This document shows positions 7,923 to 17,315 of a stretch of DNA of 64,000 nucleotides, one piece after another. Both the position numbers and the translations under genes were made by a program. The DNA is from Kribbella steppae (GTDB lineage Bacteria > Actinomycetota > Actinomycetes > Propionibacteriales > Kribbellaceae). Numbering within the stretch: position 1 is the first letter of the stretch; each line of letters starts with the position of its first letter. Where the stretch lies: NCBI RefSeq assembly GCF_004342025.1, contig NZ_SLWN01000009.1, positions 186,001 to 250,000 of the forward strand, in the 5' to 3' direction. Under the pieces are notes generated by a model. The model saw only the letters and a program-made list of their open reading frames with translations. It was not told the DNA's origin and made no database searches.

Positions 7923-9436
7923 CAGACGTCGCTAAAGGTTCCCGCGACCGCGATCGCGTCGAGTACGGCGGCCGCCTTCGTCCGGCACTCCGCGTCCTCC
8001 GCGGCCGGGTCGGAGTCGGCCACGATGCCCGCCCCCGCCTGCACGTACGCCGTCGTACCGCGCAGCACCGCGGTCCGGATGGCGATCGCGGTGTCGGCGT
8101 CACCGGCGAAGTCGAGGTAGCCGACCACGCCGCCGTACACGCCGCGCCGGGTCACCTCGAGCTTGTCGATGATCTCCATCGCCCGCGGCTTCGGTGCCCC
8201 GGACAACGTTCCGGCCGGGAAGGCGGCGGTGAGCGCGTCGAAGGCGGTCTTGCCGGCCGCCAGCTGCCCGGTGACCGTCGACTCCAGGTGCATCACGTGG
8301 CTGTAGCGCCGTACGTCCATGAAGTCGACGACCTCGACGGTGCCCGGTGCGCAGACCCGGCCGACGTCGTTGCGGCCCAGGTCGACCAGCATCAGGTGCT
8401 CGGCCCGCTCCTTCGCGTCGGCCCGGAGCTCCTCCTCCAGCGCGTGGTCCTCCTCGGGCGTCACACCGCGGCGGCGGGTGCCCGCGATCGGGTGCAGGAT
8501 CACCTTGTTGTCGGTCACCTTGACCAGCGCCTCGGGGCTGGAGCCGACGATGTCGAACCCGTCCAGGCGGACGAGGTACATGTACGGGCTCGGGTTAGAA
8601 CGGCGGAGCACCCGGTAGATGTCCAGCGCGGTCGCGGTGGTCTGCAGCTCGAACCGCTGGGACACGACGATCTGGAACGCCTCGCCCGCGCGGATCTCCT
8701 CCTTGGCGTGCTCGACCGCTTCCCGGTACTCGGCGCTGGACCGCTGCCGGTGCGGATCCGGCTCCGCGGATCGATCGGCGCGGACGACGTACGACGGGGT
8801 GGGCTGCGCCAGGTCGGCCTCCATCGCGTCGAGGCGGCGGACCGCGTCCGCGTAGGCCTCGTCGACCCGCTCGTCGGAGTCGTCCCAGTTCACCGCGTTC
8901 GCGATCAGCCAGATCTCGCCGGTCTCGTGGTCGAGGGCGGCCAGGTCGGTGGCGAACAGGAAGGTCAGCTCGGGCAGGCCGAGGTCGTCGGTCGTTGTGT
9001 CCGGCAACCGTTCCAGCCGGCGGACCGCGTCGTACCCGAGGAAGCCGACCATGCCGCCGGTCAGCGGGGGCAGGTCCGGCAGCCGCGGGGTGTGCAGGAT
9101 CTCCAGCGTCTCGCGGAGCGCCTTCAGCGGGTCACCGGTCTCCGGCAGACCTACCGGCGGGTTGCCGGTCCAGACGGCCTCGCCGTCCCGCTCGGTCAGG
9201 GTCGCGGCAGAGCGGACACCGATGAAGGAGTACCGCGACCAGACGCCGCCGTTCTCGGCCGACTCGAGCAAGAACGTGCCGGGGCGCTCGGCGGCGAGCT
9301 TGCCGTAGACACCGATCGGCGTCTCGGCATCCGCCAGCAGCCGCCGCGTCACCGGGATGACGCGGCGGTCCTTGGCGTACTCGCGAAAGGTCTCCAGGCT
9401 GGGGCTGTTCACTGTGGTTTCAGTCTCCAGGCTCAC
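7922..9436 (-). CDS. trpE: anthranilate synthase component I
   Basis: TrpE (504 aa) makes anthranilate from chorismate with ammonia supplied by the TrpG glutaminase, which is not in this window. The N-terminal domain carries the LLESAE feedback (tryptophan-binding) motif, about residue 57. The C-terminal chorismate-binding domain shows PSPYMYLVRL, IAGTRRRG, LVDLGRNDVGRV and GAPKPRAMEII in order. Start GTG at 9436 overlaps the hisI stop by 4 bp (GTGA). trpD is also absent here, so the tryptophan genes are split over the chromosome. Confidence 0.96.
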   Translation of the reverse strand: MSLETETTVNSPSLETFREYAKDRRVIPVTRRLLADAETPIGVYGKLAAERPGTFLLESAENGGVWSRYSFIGVRSAATLTERDGEAVWTGNPPVGLPETGDPLKALRETLEILHTPRLPDLPPLTGGMVGFLGYDAVRRLERLPDTTTDDLGLPELTFLFATDLAALDHETGEIWLIANAVNWDDSDERVDEAYADAVRRLDAMEADLAQPTPSYVVRADRSAEPDPHRQRSSAEYREAVEHAKEEIRAGEAFQIVVSQRFELQTTATALDIYRVLRRSNPSPYMYLVRLDGFDIVGSSPEALVKVTDNKVILHPIAGTRRRGVTPEEDHALEEELRADAKERAEHLMLVDLGRNDVGRVCAPGTVEVVDFMDVRRYSHVMHLESTVTGQLAAGKTAFDALTAAFPAGTLSGAPKPRAMEIIDKLEVTRRGVYGGVVGYLDFAGDADTAIAIRTAVLRGTTAYVQAGAGIVADSDPAAEDAECRTKAAAVLDAIAVAGTFSDV

Positions 9437-9762
9437 GGTTTGACCTCGATCTCGCCGTGCTCGAAGCAGCTGCGGGTGCCGGTGTGGCAGGCCGGGCCTT
9501 CCTGGTCGACCAGGACGAGCAGGGTGTCGGCGTCGCAGTCGACCAGGATCTGCTTGACGTGCTGACGATGGCCGCTGGTCTCGCCCTTCACCCAGTACTC
9601 CTGCCGGCTGCGGGACCAGAACGTGCTCCGCTTGGTCTCCGCGGTACGGCGTACCGCCTCGGCGTTCATCCAGCCCACCATCAGGACCTCACGCGTGTCG
9701 TACTGCTGTACTACCGCCGGGATCAGCCCGGCCGCGTCGAAGGTCAGCTCGTCGATACTCAC
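9433..9762 (-). CDS. hisI: phosphoribosyl-AMP cyclohydrolase
   Basis: HisI (109 aa) opens the adenine ring of phosphoribosyl-AMP, step three of histidine synthesis. Metal ligands are visible: the CDAD cluster (Cys76, Asp77, Asp79) and Cys92 and Cys99 in PACHTGTRSC. There is no HisE domain. The GTG at 9762 gives the usual family N-terminus; the longer frame to 9915 has no family similarity. A GACAAT box on the coding strand ends 6 nt before this GTG, so a leaderless transcript is possible. It heads the leftward his/trp operon. Confidence 0.93.
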   Translation of the reverse strand: MSIDELTFDAAGLIPAVVQQYDTREVLMVGWMNAEAVRRTAETKRSTFWSRSRQEYWVKGETSGHRQHVKQILVDCDADTLLVLVDQEGPACHTGTRSCFEHGEIEVKP

Positions 9763-9850
9763 CTGTCCATTGTCGCCGATCACAAGTCGTGCTCCGCACA
9801 CGGTGTCCTGGCATGAACACCTCCTGCTGCCGGACTGAGAGGATGGCGGA

Positions 9851-10957
9851 ATGACGACGAGTGAGGCACGCGTCCGGGAACTGTTGGCTGAGCACCCGGT
9901 GGTCGACGGGCACAACGACCTGCCGATCGCCTTCTACGAACTGTGCGGGTACGACCTGGACGCGCACGATCTGAGCGGTCCGGTCCCCCAGGTGAACACC
10001 GATCTGCCCCGGCTGCGACAGGGGCAGGTGGGTGCCCAGTTCTGGTCGCTGTGGGTTCCCCAGGACGCTGACTCCGTACGGCGTACGTTCGAGCAGCTCG
10101 ACTTCGTCCGGCGACTGGTCGAGCGATTCCCGTCGGAGCTGGAGCTGACATCCTCGGCCGATGACGTGGAGGCGGCGATCAAGGCCGGCCGGATCGCGTC
10201 GCTGATGGGGATGGAGGGCGGCCACTCGATCGGTGAGTCCCTCGGCGTCCTGCGGGTGATGCGTGCGCTCGGTGTTCGCTATATGACGCTGACCCACAAC
10301 AACAACGTGTCGTGGGCGGACTCCGCGACGGACGAGCCGGTGCTGGGCGGGCTGAACGACTTCGGCGAGGAGGTCGTCCGGGAGATGAACCGGATCGGCA
10401 TGCTGGTCGACCTGTCACATGTCTCGGCGGACACCATGCGGCACGCGCTCCGGGTGACGAGCACGCCGGTGATCTTCAGCCACTCGTCGGCGCGTGCGGT
10501 GTGCGACGTACCGCGGAACGCTCCCGACGACGTCCTCGAGACGCTCGCGCGGAACGAGGGCGTCTGCATGGTGACGTTCGTGCCGGCGTTCGTGTCCCAG
10601 CCGTACGTCGACTGGATCGCCGGCGCGCGGGAGGCCGTGCCGGAGCTGAATCCGCTCAACCCGGCGGATCAGGTCAAGCTGGCCAACGCGTACGACGTAC
10701 CGAAGCCCGAGGTCACGCTCGACGACGTGGTGGATCACATCGAGCACGTCCGCGGGATCGCCGGCGTGGACCACATCGGGATCGGCGGCGACTACGACGG
10801 GTGCCCGGAGTTCCCCACCGGCCTCGCCGACGTGGCGTCGTACCCCAGGCTCTTCGGGGCGCTCGCCGACCGCGGCTGGAACGAGGCCGAACTGGCAAAG
10901 CTTGCCGGTGGCAACATTCTCCGCGTGCTCCGCGCGGCCGACGAGGCCGCCGGCTAG
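9851..10957 (+). CDS. membrane dipeptidase (peptidase M19)
   Basis: A 368-residue zinc dipeptidase of family M19 (renal dipeptidase fold). Metal and active-site residues are all present: His21 and Asp23 in DGHNDLP, bridging Glu122 in MGMEGGHSIG, His190 in LVDLSH and His211 in FSHSSARAV. Bacterial members hydrolyse dipeptides, often with a D-residue, and some act on small lactam substrates. No signal peptide is seen, so it should be cytoplasmic. A GAGAGGA ribosome site precedes the ATG. It diverges from hisI and its stop shares the palindrome CTAG with the stop of the convergent GNAT gene. Confidence 0.92.
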   Translation: MTTSEARVRELLAEHPVVDGHNDLPIAFYELCGYDLDAHDLSGPVPQVNTDLPRLRQGQVGAQFWSLWVPQDADSVRRTFEQLDFVRRLVERFPSELELTSSADDVEAAIKAGRIASLMGMEGGHSIGESLGVLRVMRALGVRYMTLTHNNNVSWADSATDEPVLGGLNDFGEEVVREMNRIGMLVDLSHVSADTMRHALRVTSTPVIFSHSSARAVCDVPRNAPDDVLETLARNEGVCMVTFVPAFVSQPYVDWIAGAREAVPELNPLNPADQVKLANAYDVPKPEVTLDDVVDHIEHVRGIAGVDHIGIGGDYDGCPEFPTGLADVASYPRLFGALADRGWNEAELAKLAGGNILRVLRAADEAAG

Positions 10958-11820
10958 GCGTTCCGGTACACGTCCCGCATCTCGGGCAACTGCTCGAACC
11001 CGGCCGCCTTGTAGGTGGCGACCGCGCCCACGTTGAAGGCCGGCGTGCACACGACCGCGCTGGACGAACCCAGCTCCCGCAGGGCGCGCGCCGCCGCGAC
11101 CGTGATCGCCTGTCCGTAGCCGTGACCGCGGTGTGCCCGATGCACGCCCATCGGTTCGATCAGCCCCGGCTTGCCGGGTCCCGCGGACCAGACCGTCACA
11201 CCGGCGACCGCCTCGCCCTGCCCGTTGCGGCCGACCAGACACCGCGCGTCGTCGTACGCCGCTCCGGCCGCCATCGCGTGCCAGCGCTCGTCGGTGAACG
11301 TAGATCCGTCGAACGACGCCCGCTGGACCGCGGTCCGCTCGTGCGCCTGCTCCGGACCGATCACCTCGATCCGGAGACCCGGGTCCGGCACCGGCTCACT
11401 GAGGTCACGCCGCAGCGGTATCCACGGTTCGTCGAGCTCCCAGCCGTCCTTGATCAGCAGGTCCAGAACGAGCGATCCGAGCGGCGCCTCGACGTACACC
11501 TTGCCCTCGATCAGTACGCCGCGCTCCGGCGCCGACACGTCCTCGACCAACTGTCGCGCCAGCTCCTCGTCGTGCTGGAGCTCCGGCGCGATCGCCAGCC
11601 GCAGCAGCTCGGGATCGTCCAGCATCCCGACCGCCAGGGTCTCCCCGTCCCGGCTCCACATCCTGGTCGCCGCCGCGGTCTGCTCCCCGCCGAAGCGCCA
11701 GTACCACCCCAGATCCCCCGGGTGCAGCTGCACCACAGCTCCGTCGTACTGCCACCCCCGCAACACCCGCACCACGTCGCCCAGCCCGTCAACCCCCGGC
11801 ACACCCATCCCAATAGCCAT
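10954..11820 (-). CDS. GNAT-family N-acetyltransferase
   Basis: About 288 residues. The C-terminal third is a GNAT domain with the acetyl-CoA loop as HRAHRGHGYGQAI (R-x-x-G-x-G type) and the final strand KAAGFEQLPEMRDVY. The N-terminal half looks like a second, degenerate GNAT domain without the loop. Substrate unknown. The ATG at 11820 is my choice; the frame is open to 11922 but the added residues are Gly/Pro-rich and unlike the family. Confidence 0.75.
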   Translation of the reverse strand: MAIGMGVPGVDGLGDVVRVLRGWQYDGAVVQLHPGDLGWYWRFGGEQTAAATRMWSRDGETLAVGMLDDPELLRLAIAPELQHDEELARQLVEDVSAPERGVLIEGKVYVEAPLGSLVLDLLIKDGWELDEPWIPLRRDLSEPVPDPGLRIEVIGPEQAHERTAVQRASFDGSTFTDERWHAMAAGAAYDDARCLVGRNGQGEAVAGVTVWSAGPGKPGLIEPMGVHRAHRGHGYGQAITVAAARALRELGSSSAVVCTPAFNVGAVATYKAAGFEQLPEMRDVYRNA

Positions 11821-11959
11821 ACCCCGATCACACACCACCCCACCCACACCCGCACCCGACTTTCCCGGCGGCAGACAGTGACCTGGCACACGCCCCTGTT
11901 TGGAGATGACGTCATCGGGCACGGGGCGGGCTCAGTGATTCCTAGAGGTTGGAGTAGTT

Positions 11960-12280
11960 GTGCTGACGCTGACCGAGAACGCGACTCTGGTGATCAAGAG
12001 CATCACGGGGGTCGACGGTGCGCCGGAGGGCGCCGGGGTACGGATCTCGCAGGAGGATCCGGCCAACCCCGCGCTCGCGGTGACGACCACGGAAGCGCCG
12101 CGCCCGGGTGACCAGGTGGTCGAGGAGAGTGGCGCGCGGGTGTTCCTCGAGGAGAACGCCGCGAACGCGCTCGACGACAAGATCCTGGACGCGGCGGTCG
12201 ACGACAAGGGCGGCGTCGAGTTCCTGCTGGTGCCCCAGCCGGGCAACGGCCGGGAGAACGGTGCCGCCCCGACTCCCTGA
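11960..12280 (+). CDS. HesB/IscA-like protein lacking cysteines
   Basis: A 106-residue protein with the overall pattern of the HesB/IscA fold: LTLTENATLVIKSI at the N-terminus, GVRISQEDP, and a beta-rich second half with VFLEENAANALDDKILDAAV. A-type carriers bind iron or Fe-S clusters through three conserved cysteines; this protein has none, so it cannot carry a cluster in the usual way. Such Cys-free relatives recur in actinomycetes and their function is unknown. Start GTG at 11960 has GGAG five bases upstream. A strong hairpin follows the gene. Confidence 0.7.
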   Translation: MLTLTENATLVIKSITGVDGAPEGAGVRISQEDPANPALAVTTTEAPRPGDQVVEESGARVFLEENAANALDDKILDAAVDDKGGVEFLLVPQPGNGRENGAAPTP

Positions 12281-12294
12281 GTCGACCTGATCGC

Positions 12295-12343
12295 ACGCGT
12301 ACGGCCGGGACCGGCCCCTTTCCGCGGTCCCGGCCGTTACGCG
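12295..12343. terminator. bidirectional terminator
   Basis: Core arms 12301-12312 and 12326-12337 (ACGGCCGGGACC / GGTCCCGGCCGT) pair perfectly over 12 bp with a 13-nt loop. Flanking CGCGT/ACGCG bases extend the stem with one bulged base. It sits between two convergent genes. Confidence 0.85.
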
Positions 12344-12356
12344 TGCCCTCAAAGAG

Positions 12357-14153
12357 CTAGACGGCGCTCCGCTGGGCGATCCAGCTGTCGTGCAGTCGCG
12401 TGTAGACCCCGCCGGCGCCGACCAGCTCCGCGTGCGGACCGCGCTCGACGATCTCGCCGTTGTCGAAGACCAGCACCTCGTCGGCCGCCTCCGCCGTCGA
12501 CAACCGGTGCGCGATGGTCACCGACGTCCGGCCCGCCATCAGCCGCTCGAGTGCCGCGTTGACCCGAACCTCGGTCCCCGGATCGACCGCCGATGTCGCC
12601 TCGTCGAGGACGAGCAGATCGGGGTCGGCGATATTCGCCCGAACCAGCGCGACCAACTGGCGCTCACCCGCCGACATCGACTCACCGCGCTGACCCACCG
12701 GCGAATCCAGACCGTCCGGCAACGACTCCAGCCAGTCCGTCAGGCCGAGCGACTCGAACGCCGCCAGCAGCTGAGCGTCCGTCACCTCCGGTCGGCCGAA
12801 GCGCACGTTCTCCGCCAGTGACGCGTCGAAGAGGTACCCGTCCTGCGGCACCATCACCACCCGCTCCCGCAGCGACGCGAACGAGATCTCCCGCGCGTCC
12901 ACCCCGTCCAGCAGTACGGCGCCCGAACTGGGGTCCATCAACCGGGTCAGCAGCTTCGCGAACGTCGTCTTCCCCGACCCGGTCTCCCCCACCACCGCGA
13001 CCCGCCGATGCGGTTCCAGTCGTACGTCGACATCCCGCAGGACCAGCTCGCCTTCCGGATACGCGAAGTCCACGTCCGAGAACTGCACCGAGATCGGCCC
13101 GCGCGCCTGTACGACCCCCGACTCACCCGGGTCGACCACGTCAGCCGGCGTCGCGATCACGCCGAGCACCCGCCGCCAGCCGGCGAACGCGCTCTGCGCA
13201 TCCGTCAGCACCTGGGTCGCGATCTGCACCGGGTCCGAGAACAGCGCCACCAGGAACATGAACGCGAGGATCTCCCCCAGCGTCGCCTGCTGGTCGACCC
13301 CGAGCAGCACGCCGACCGTCAGCACCCCGGCGTTCGCCAGACCGGCGGCCAAGCCACCGATCGAGAAGGTCAGACCCGTGATCGCCTGCGCCCGTGTCGC
13401 CGTCCGCCGGTAGTCCTCGATCGAGGCGTCGATCCGGTCCTGGGTGCGCTTCTCGATCGCGTACGCCCGGACCACCTGCGCGCCGACGACCGGCTCGGCG
13501 ATCGCGGACAGCATCTCGCCGACCTTCGCCCGCACCACGCCGTACGCCGCGGACATCAGCCGCTGCAGCGACTTCAGGCTGGCGAACAGCGGGATGAAGC
13601 AGATCAGGACGACGAGTGCCAGCTGCCAGGAGTAGACGAACATGACCACGGTCGCGAGCACCATCTGCCCGATGCTGACCAGGAAGATGAACCCGCCGAA
13701 CTGCAGGAACTGCGACACCGTGTCCACGTCCGACGTGACCCGGCTGACCAGCGCGCCCCGCCGCTCGGTGCTCTGCGTCAGCACCGGCAGGTCGTGTACA
13801 TGCCGGAACGCCTTGATCCGCATCGTCGACAGCCCGCGCTCGGAGTTGACCGCGAGCCGTACGGTCGTCAGGTACGACGCCACCCCGGTGATCAGAATCG
13901 CGATCGTACAGACCACGCACATCCACGCCACGAACGACATATCCGGCCCGCCCGGACCGGACAGCCCCTTGTCGATCGTCTGCTGAACAGCGATCGGTAC
14001 GACGATCCTCCCGCCCGTCATCACCAGCGCGAGAAGCCCGGTGATCCACCAGCCCTGACCCAATTCGGGCGACACCCGCACGCCCTGCCGCAGCGTGTCC
14101 AGACCACCCGCGTCATCGCCGTGATCCAGCCGGCTCGTTTCGACCGTGCTCAC
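12357..14153 (-). CDS. ABC exporter half-transporter with canonical Walker B
   Basis: A 598-residue fusion of a six-helix membrane domain (about 35-330) and an ATPase domain (about 355-598), type IV ABC exporter. Walker A is GETGSGKT (389-396), Walker B LLVLDEAT with catalytic Glu518, and the H-loop His549 is intact. Its signature loop is MSAGERQ instead of LSGGQ (493-499). The partner gene upstream has the opposite defects, so the two should form a heterodimer with one working and one degenerate ATP site, as in TM287/288 or TmrAB. Substrate (drug, lipid or peptide) unknown. The GTG start overlaps the partner stop by 4 bp. Confidence 0.93.
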   Translation of the reverse strand: MSTVETSRLDHGDDAGGLDTLRQGVRVSPELGQGWWITGLLALVMTGGRIVVPIAVQQTIDKGLSGPGGPDMSFVAWMCVVCTIAILITGVASYLTTVRLAVNSERGLSTMRIKAFRHVHDLPVLTQSTERRGALVSRVTSDVDTVSQFLQFGGFIFLVSIGQMVLATVVMFVYSWQLALVVLICFIPLFASLKSLQRLMSAAYGVVRAKVGEMLSAIAEPVVGAQVVRAYAIEKRTQDRIDASIEDYRRTATRAQAITGLTFSIGGLAAGLANAGVLTVGVLLGVDQQATLGEILAFMFLVALFSDPVQIATQVLTDAQSAFAGWRRVLGVIATPADVVDPGESGVVQARGPISVQFSDVDFAYPEGELVLRDVDVRLEPHRRVAVVGETGSGKTTFAKLLTRLMDPSSGAVLLDGVDAREISFASLRERVVMVPQDGYLFDASLAENVRFGRPEVTDAQLLAAFESLGLTDWLESLPDGLDSPVGQRGESMSAGERQLVALVRANIADPDLLVLDEATSAVDPGTEVRVNAALERLMAGRTSVTIAHRLSTAEAADEVLVFDNGEIVERGPHAELVGAGGVYTRLHDSWIAQRSAV

Positions 14154-16009
14154 GCGGACGCTCCTTCCGAGTCAAGGTCGTCTATCTCGGCGGCCAGGTC
14201 CGCCTCTTCCTGTCGCCGTGCCGCGTCCTTCTCGTACGCGTCGACCAGCTCGCGATAGGCGGCCGACTTCTGCTGCAGTTCGGTGTGCGTCCCCTGCGCC
14301 GAGATCCGGCCCTCGTCGAGGAACACCACCTCGTCGGCGAGCGAGATCGTCGCCTTGCGGTAGGCGATCACCAGCACGGTGGTCGCGGCCTCCGAGTCCT
14401 GGACGGTCGACCGCAGCCCAGCCAGGATCCGCGCCTCGACCTGCGGGTCGACCGCACTGGTCGCGTCGTCCAGGATCAGCAACCGTGGTCGTCGTACCAG
14501 GGCCCGGGCCAGCGCGATTCGTTGCCGTTGACCACCGGACAGCGTCGTACCGCGCTCGCCGACCTTGGTGTCCAAACCCTCCGGCATGCTCTTCACGAAG
14601 CCGTCGCCCTGGGCGATCCGGAGCGCGTCCCAGACGTCTTCGTCGCTGTAGTCGCCGCCGAGCGTCACGTTGCCGCGGATCGTGTCGTCGAACAGGAACG
14701 CGGTCTGCGCCACCAGCGCGACCGAACCGGCCAGCTCGTCCCGGGCGAGGTCGCGCAGATCGAGCCCGTCGACCTTGATTGCACCTTCCTCGGGGTCGAT
14801 CAGCCGGGTCAGCAGCGTCATCAGCGTCGATTTCCCCGCACCGGTCGGACCGACCATCGCGACTGTCCGACCGGGCTCGATGGTGAAGTCCACGCCGGTC
14901 AGCACATCCCGCTCGGGCAGGTACCCGAACCGTACGTCGGAGACCTCGAGCCGAGCCGCCTTGGTCGACGTCAGCTCCGCGGAGCCGTACTCCATCCCGC
15001 CCTCGGCGGTCAGCACTCGCTGGACGCGGTCCCACCCGACGACAGAACGTGGCAGCTCGCCGAGCACCCAGCCGAGCGCCCGGATCGGGAACCCGATCAG
15101 CGTGAACAGGAACGCCACCTGGACCACGTCACCCGCGTCGGCGGCGCCCGACTGCACCCGGCCGACGCCGACCAGCAGCACCGCGAGCACACCCAGTCGG
15201 GGCAGACCGTCGATGACCGGGTCGAACACACCGCGGGCCTTGTTCACCGCGATGTTCGCGTCCCGCAGTGCGTACGTCGGGGTGCGGAAGCGCTCGGTCT
15301 CGGCCGCCTCCCGGCCCAGCGTCTTCACCACCAGCGCGCCGTCGAACGACTCGTGCGCGACCTCGGAGACGTCCGCGCGGAGCTGCTGCGCGCGGGTCGC
15401 GAGCGGCTGCAGGTAGCGCTGGAAGATCACGTTCGCCACGAACACCAGCGGGAACACCAGGCAGCCGACCAGGGCCAGCCAGGGGTCGGCCATGAACATG
15501 GCGACCGTCGCGAACGCGAGCATCGCCAGCACGCCGATCGCCATCGGCAGCGGCGCGATCACGAACCAGATCGACTCCACGTCCGCATTGGCGTTCGACA
15601 GCAACATGCCGGTCGAGTGCTGGTGGTGCCACTCGAGCGGAAGCTTCAGGTACTGCCGGGTGACCCGGCGCCGGTACGTCGCCTGCAGCCGGTACTGCAT
15701 CACGCCGGCCCCGATCCGCCGGCCGACCACCCCGATCGCCCGCAGGATCGCGATCCCGAGGAAGAGCGAGACCATGCCGGCGATCGCACCGAACGTGGTG
15801 TGACCGCTCTCCAGCGCGGGCCGGACCACGTGGTCGGTCGCCCATCCGAGCGCCCACCCGTCGGCCACGGTCATCGCGCCGTACAACATGCTCGCCAGCA
15901 CGGACAGGGCGAAGATCCACGGCTCCTCCCAGATCGCGACCTTCAGGACCGCGAGGCCCCTGCGGGTCACGCTCCCCTTGTCTGGGACTTTCGGCGGCAC
16001 GGGCAACAC
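14150..16009 (-). CDS. ABC exporter half-transporter with degenerate ATP site
   Basis: A 619-residue half-transporter: membrane domain about 30-325, ATPase domain about 350-600. Walker A GPTGAGKS (387-394) and signature LSGGQRQ (490-496) are canonical, but the Walker B glutamate is Asp515 (LLILDDAT) and the H-loop histidine is Tyr550 (VIAYRKA). These losses mark the non-hydrolysing site of a heterodimeric exporter; its good signature loop completes the working site of the partner encoded just downstream. The chosen start is GTG at 16009, diverging from the TIGR03085-like gene at 16098. Confidence 0.93.
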   Translation of the reverse strand: MLPVPPKVPDKGSVTRRGLAVLKVAIWEEPWIFALSVLASMLYGAMTVADGWALGWATDHVVRPALESGHTTFGAIAGMVSLFLGIAILRAIGVVGRRIGAGVMQYRLQATYRRRVTRQYLKLPLEWHHQHSTGMLLSNANADVESIWFVIAPLPMAIGVLAMLAFATVAMFMADPWLALVGCLVFPLVFVANVIFQRYLQPLATRAQQLRADVSEVAHESFDGALVVKTLGREAAETERFRTPTYALRDANIAVNKARGVFDPVIDGLPRLGVLAVLLVGVGRVQSGAADAGDVVQVAFLFTLIGFPIRALGWVLGELPRSVVGWDRVQRVLTAEGGMEYGSAELTSTKAARLEVSDVRFGYLPERDVLTGVDFTIEPGRTVAMVGPTGAGKSTLMTLLTRLIDPEEGAIKVDGLDLRDLARDELAGSVALVAQTAFLFDDTIRGNVTLGGDYSDEDVWDALRIAQGDGFVKSMPEGLDTKVGERGTTLSGGQRQRIALARALVRRPRLLILDDATSAVDPQVEARILAGLRSTVQDSEAATTVLVIAYRKATISLADEVVFLDEGRISAQGTHTELQQKSAAYRELVDAYEKDAARRQEEADLAAEIDDLDSEGASA

Positions 16010-16097
16010 GCTCCAGGACAGTCAGGTGCATCAACCAGGCACAGGCATGACAACGATTGACATTCTGCCATTCCACTCCGACAACTACGATCGAGTT

Positions 16098-16739
16098 GTG
16101 ACCGACTACAGCCGGGTAGAACGACTTGCTCTGTGTGATCTGTTCGATCAGCTCGGACCGGACCAGCCGACGTTGTGCGCGGGCTGGACGACCTACGATC
16201 TGGCCGTGCACCTGCACGTCCGGGAGGCCGATCCGATGGCCGGTCCGGGCATCGTGATCCCGGCGCTGTCGGACACCACCGAGAAGCGGATGGCCCGGGT
16301 CAAGGCGCGGTACAGCTTCACCGAGGTCGTCGACAAGGTCCGCAACGGACCGCCGACGTTCTCGATCTACTCGGTGCCGAAGTTCGGACACCAACTGAAC
16401 ACGACCGAGTACTTCGTCCACCACGAGGACGTCCGCCGCGCCCAGCCGTCGTACGACGTCCGCACCCTCCCGGCCGGTCAGCAGGCCGGGCTGTGGAAGG
16501 CGGTCCGGCTGGCCGCCAAGTCGATGACCCGGAAGGCGCCGAGCGGTCTGGTGCTGCGGTCGCCGGACGGTACGACGTCGATCGCGAAGAAGCCGACCGA
16601 GCTCGGGTCGGTGACAGTGACTGGTGAGCCGGCGGAGCTGGTGCTGTTCTGCTTCGGCCGGCAGCAGGTGGCCGACGTACAACTGGACGGCGAGGCGGAG
16701 ACGGTCGAGCGGCTCCGCAGCGCGTCATTCGGAGTCTGA
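16098..16739 (+). CDS. TIGR03085-family (DinB/maleylpyruvate-isomerase-like) protein
   Basis: A 213-residue protein beginning TDYSRVERLALCDL and containing PTLCAGWTTYDLAVHLHVRE (about 22-41), the N-terminal signature of the actinobacterial TIGR03085 family, which belongs to the DinB/mycothiol-dependent maleylpyruvate isomerase fold. His in the AVHLH segment and later HH in YFVHHEDVRR are candidate metal ligands. No substrate is known. I use GTG at 16098 because family members start there; an in-frame ATG at 16047 would add 17 residues. The end overlaps the convergent DedA gene by 15 bp. Confidence 0.8.
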   Translation: MTDYSRVERLALCDLFDQLGPDQPTLCAGWTTYDLAVHLHVREADPMAGPGIVIPALSDTTEKRMARVKARYSFTEVVDKVRNGPPTFSIYSVPKFGHQLNTTEYFVHHEDVRRAQPSYDVRTLPAGQQAGLWKAVRLAAKSMTRKAPSGLVLRSPDGTTSIAKKPTELGSVTVTGEPAELVLFCFGRQQVADVQLDGEAETVERLRSASFGV

Positions 16740-17315
16740 GGCGCGCTTCTTCCGCCGCCAGCGCTGGACCACGCCGCTCGCCACGGTCGTGAGGATCACG
16801 AGCACGATCGCCGCCAGCACGCCTTGCCATGGCTCGTCGAACAGGGCGTACCCGAGCAGCCCGATCGCCATGTAGACCGCAGCCCACAGCGACGACGCGA
16901 TCAGATCCACCACCGCGAACCGCTCCCATGAATAACCGGCGAGCCCAGCCGCGAGCAGCACCGGCACCCGGCCACCCGGAATCAGTCGGGATGTCAGCAG
17001 CACGCCGATCTCGTGATCGGCCAGCCGGACCCGCAGCGCGTCCAAGGACGCGTTGTCGCGCAGCCATCCGACCCGTTTCGCCAACCGCTCACCACCGAAG
17101 CGGCAACCGGCGTACACGATCAGGTCCCCGAGATACGCCCCGAGCGCACCTGCGAGCAGTACGCCGGCCAGCCCGATCGGATTCCCGTGCGACGCGAGTA
17201 CGGCGCCGGCCGACACCGCCGCGCCGGTCGGCAGCACCGGCAGTACGGCGCCCAGCAGGACAGCACCGGCGAGCGCGAACAGATACCAGAGATCGAAGTG
17301 GGTGTTGCCGCTCAC
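16725..17315 (-). CDS. DedA-family membrane protein
   Basis: A 196-residue polytopic protein of the DedA/VTT (SNARE-associated) family, which includes lipid scramblases and undecaprenyl-phosphate flippases. The characteristic loop G-x-Y-x-G-D (GAYLGDLIVYAG, about 78-89) and the SRLIPGGRVPVLLAAG helix (about 126-141) with conserved Arg and Pro are present. The GTG at 17315 overlaps the stop of the metallo-hydrolase by 4 bp, so I discard the longer frame to 17444. It ends the leftward trio phosphodiesterase / MBL hydrolase / DedA. Confidence 0.85.
   Translation of the reverse strand: MSGNTHFDLWYLFALAGAVLLGAVLPVLPTGAAVSAGAVLASHGNPIGLAGVLLAGALGAYLGDLIVYAGCRFGGERLAKRVGWLRDNASLDALRVRLADHEIGVLLTSRLIPGGRVPVLLAAGLAGYSWERFAVVDLIASSLWAAVYMAIGLLGYALFDEPWQGVLAAIVLVILTTVASGVVQRWRRKKRASDSE

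Noticed and set aside
9763..9850. T-box or tryptophan attenuator before the his/trp operon
   Set aside because: The 88-bp gap shows no Trp-codon leader, no T-box sequence and only a weak GGTGT/ACACC repeat.
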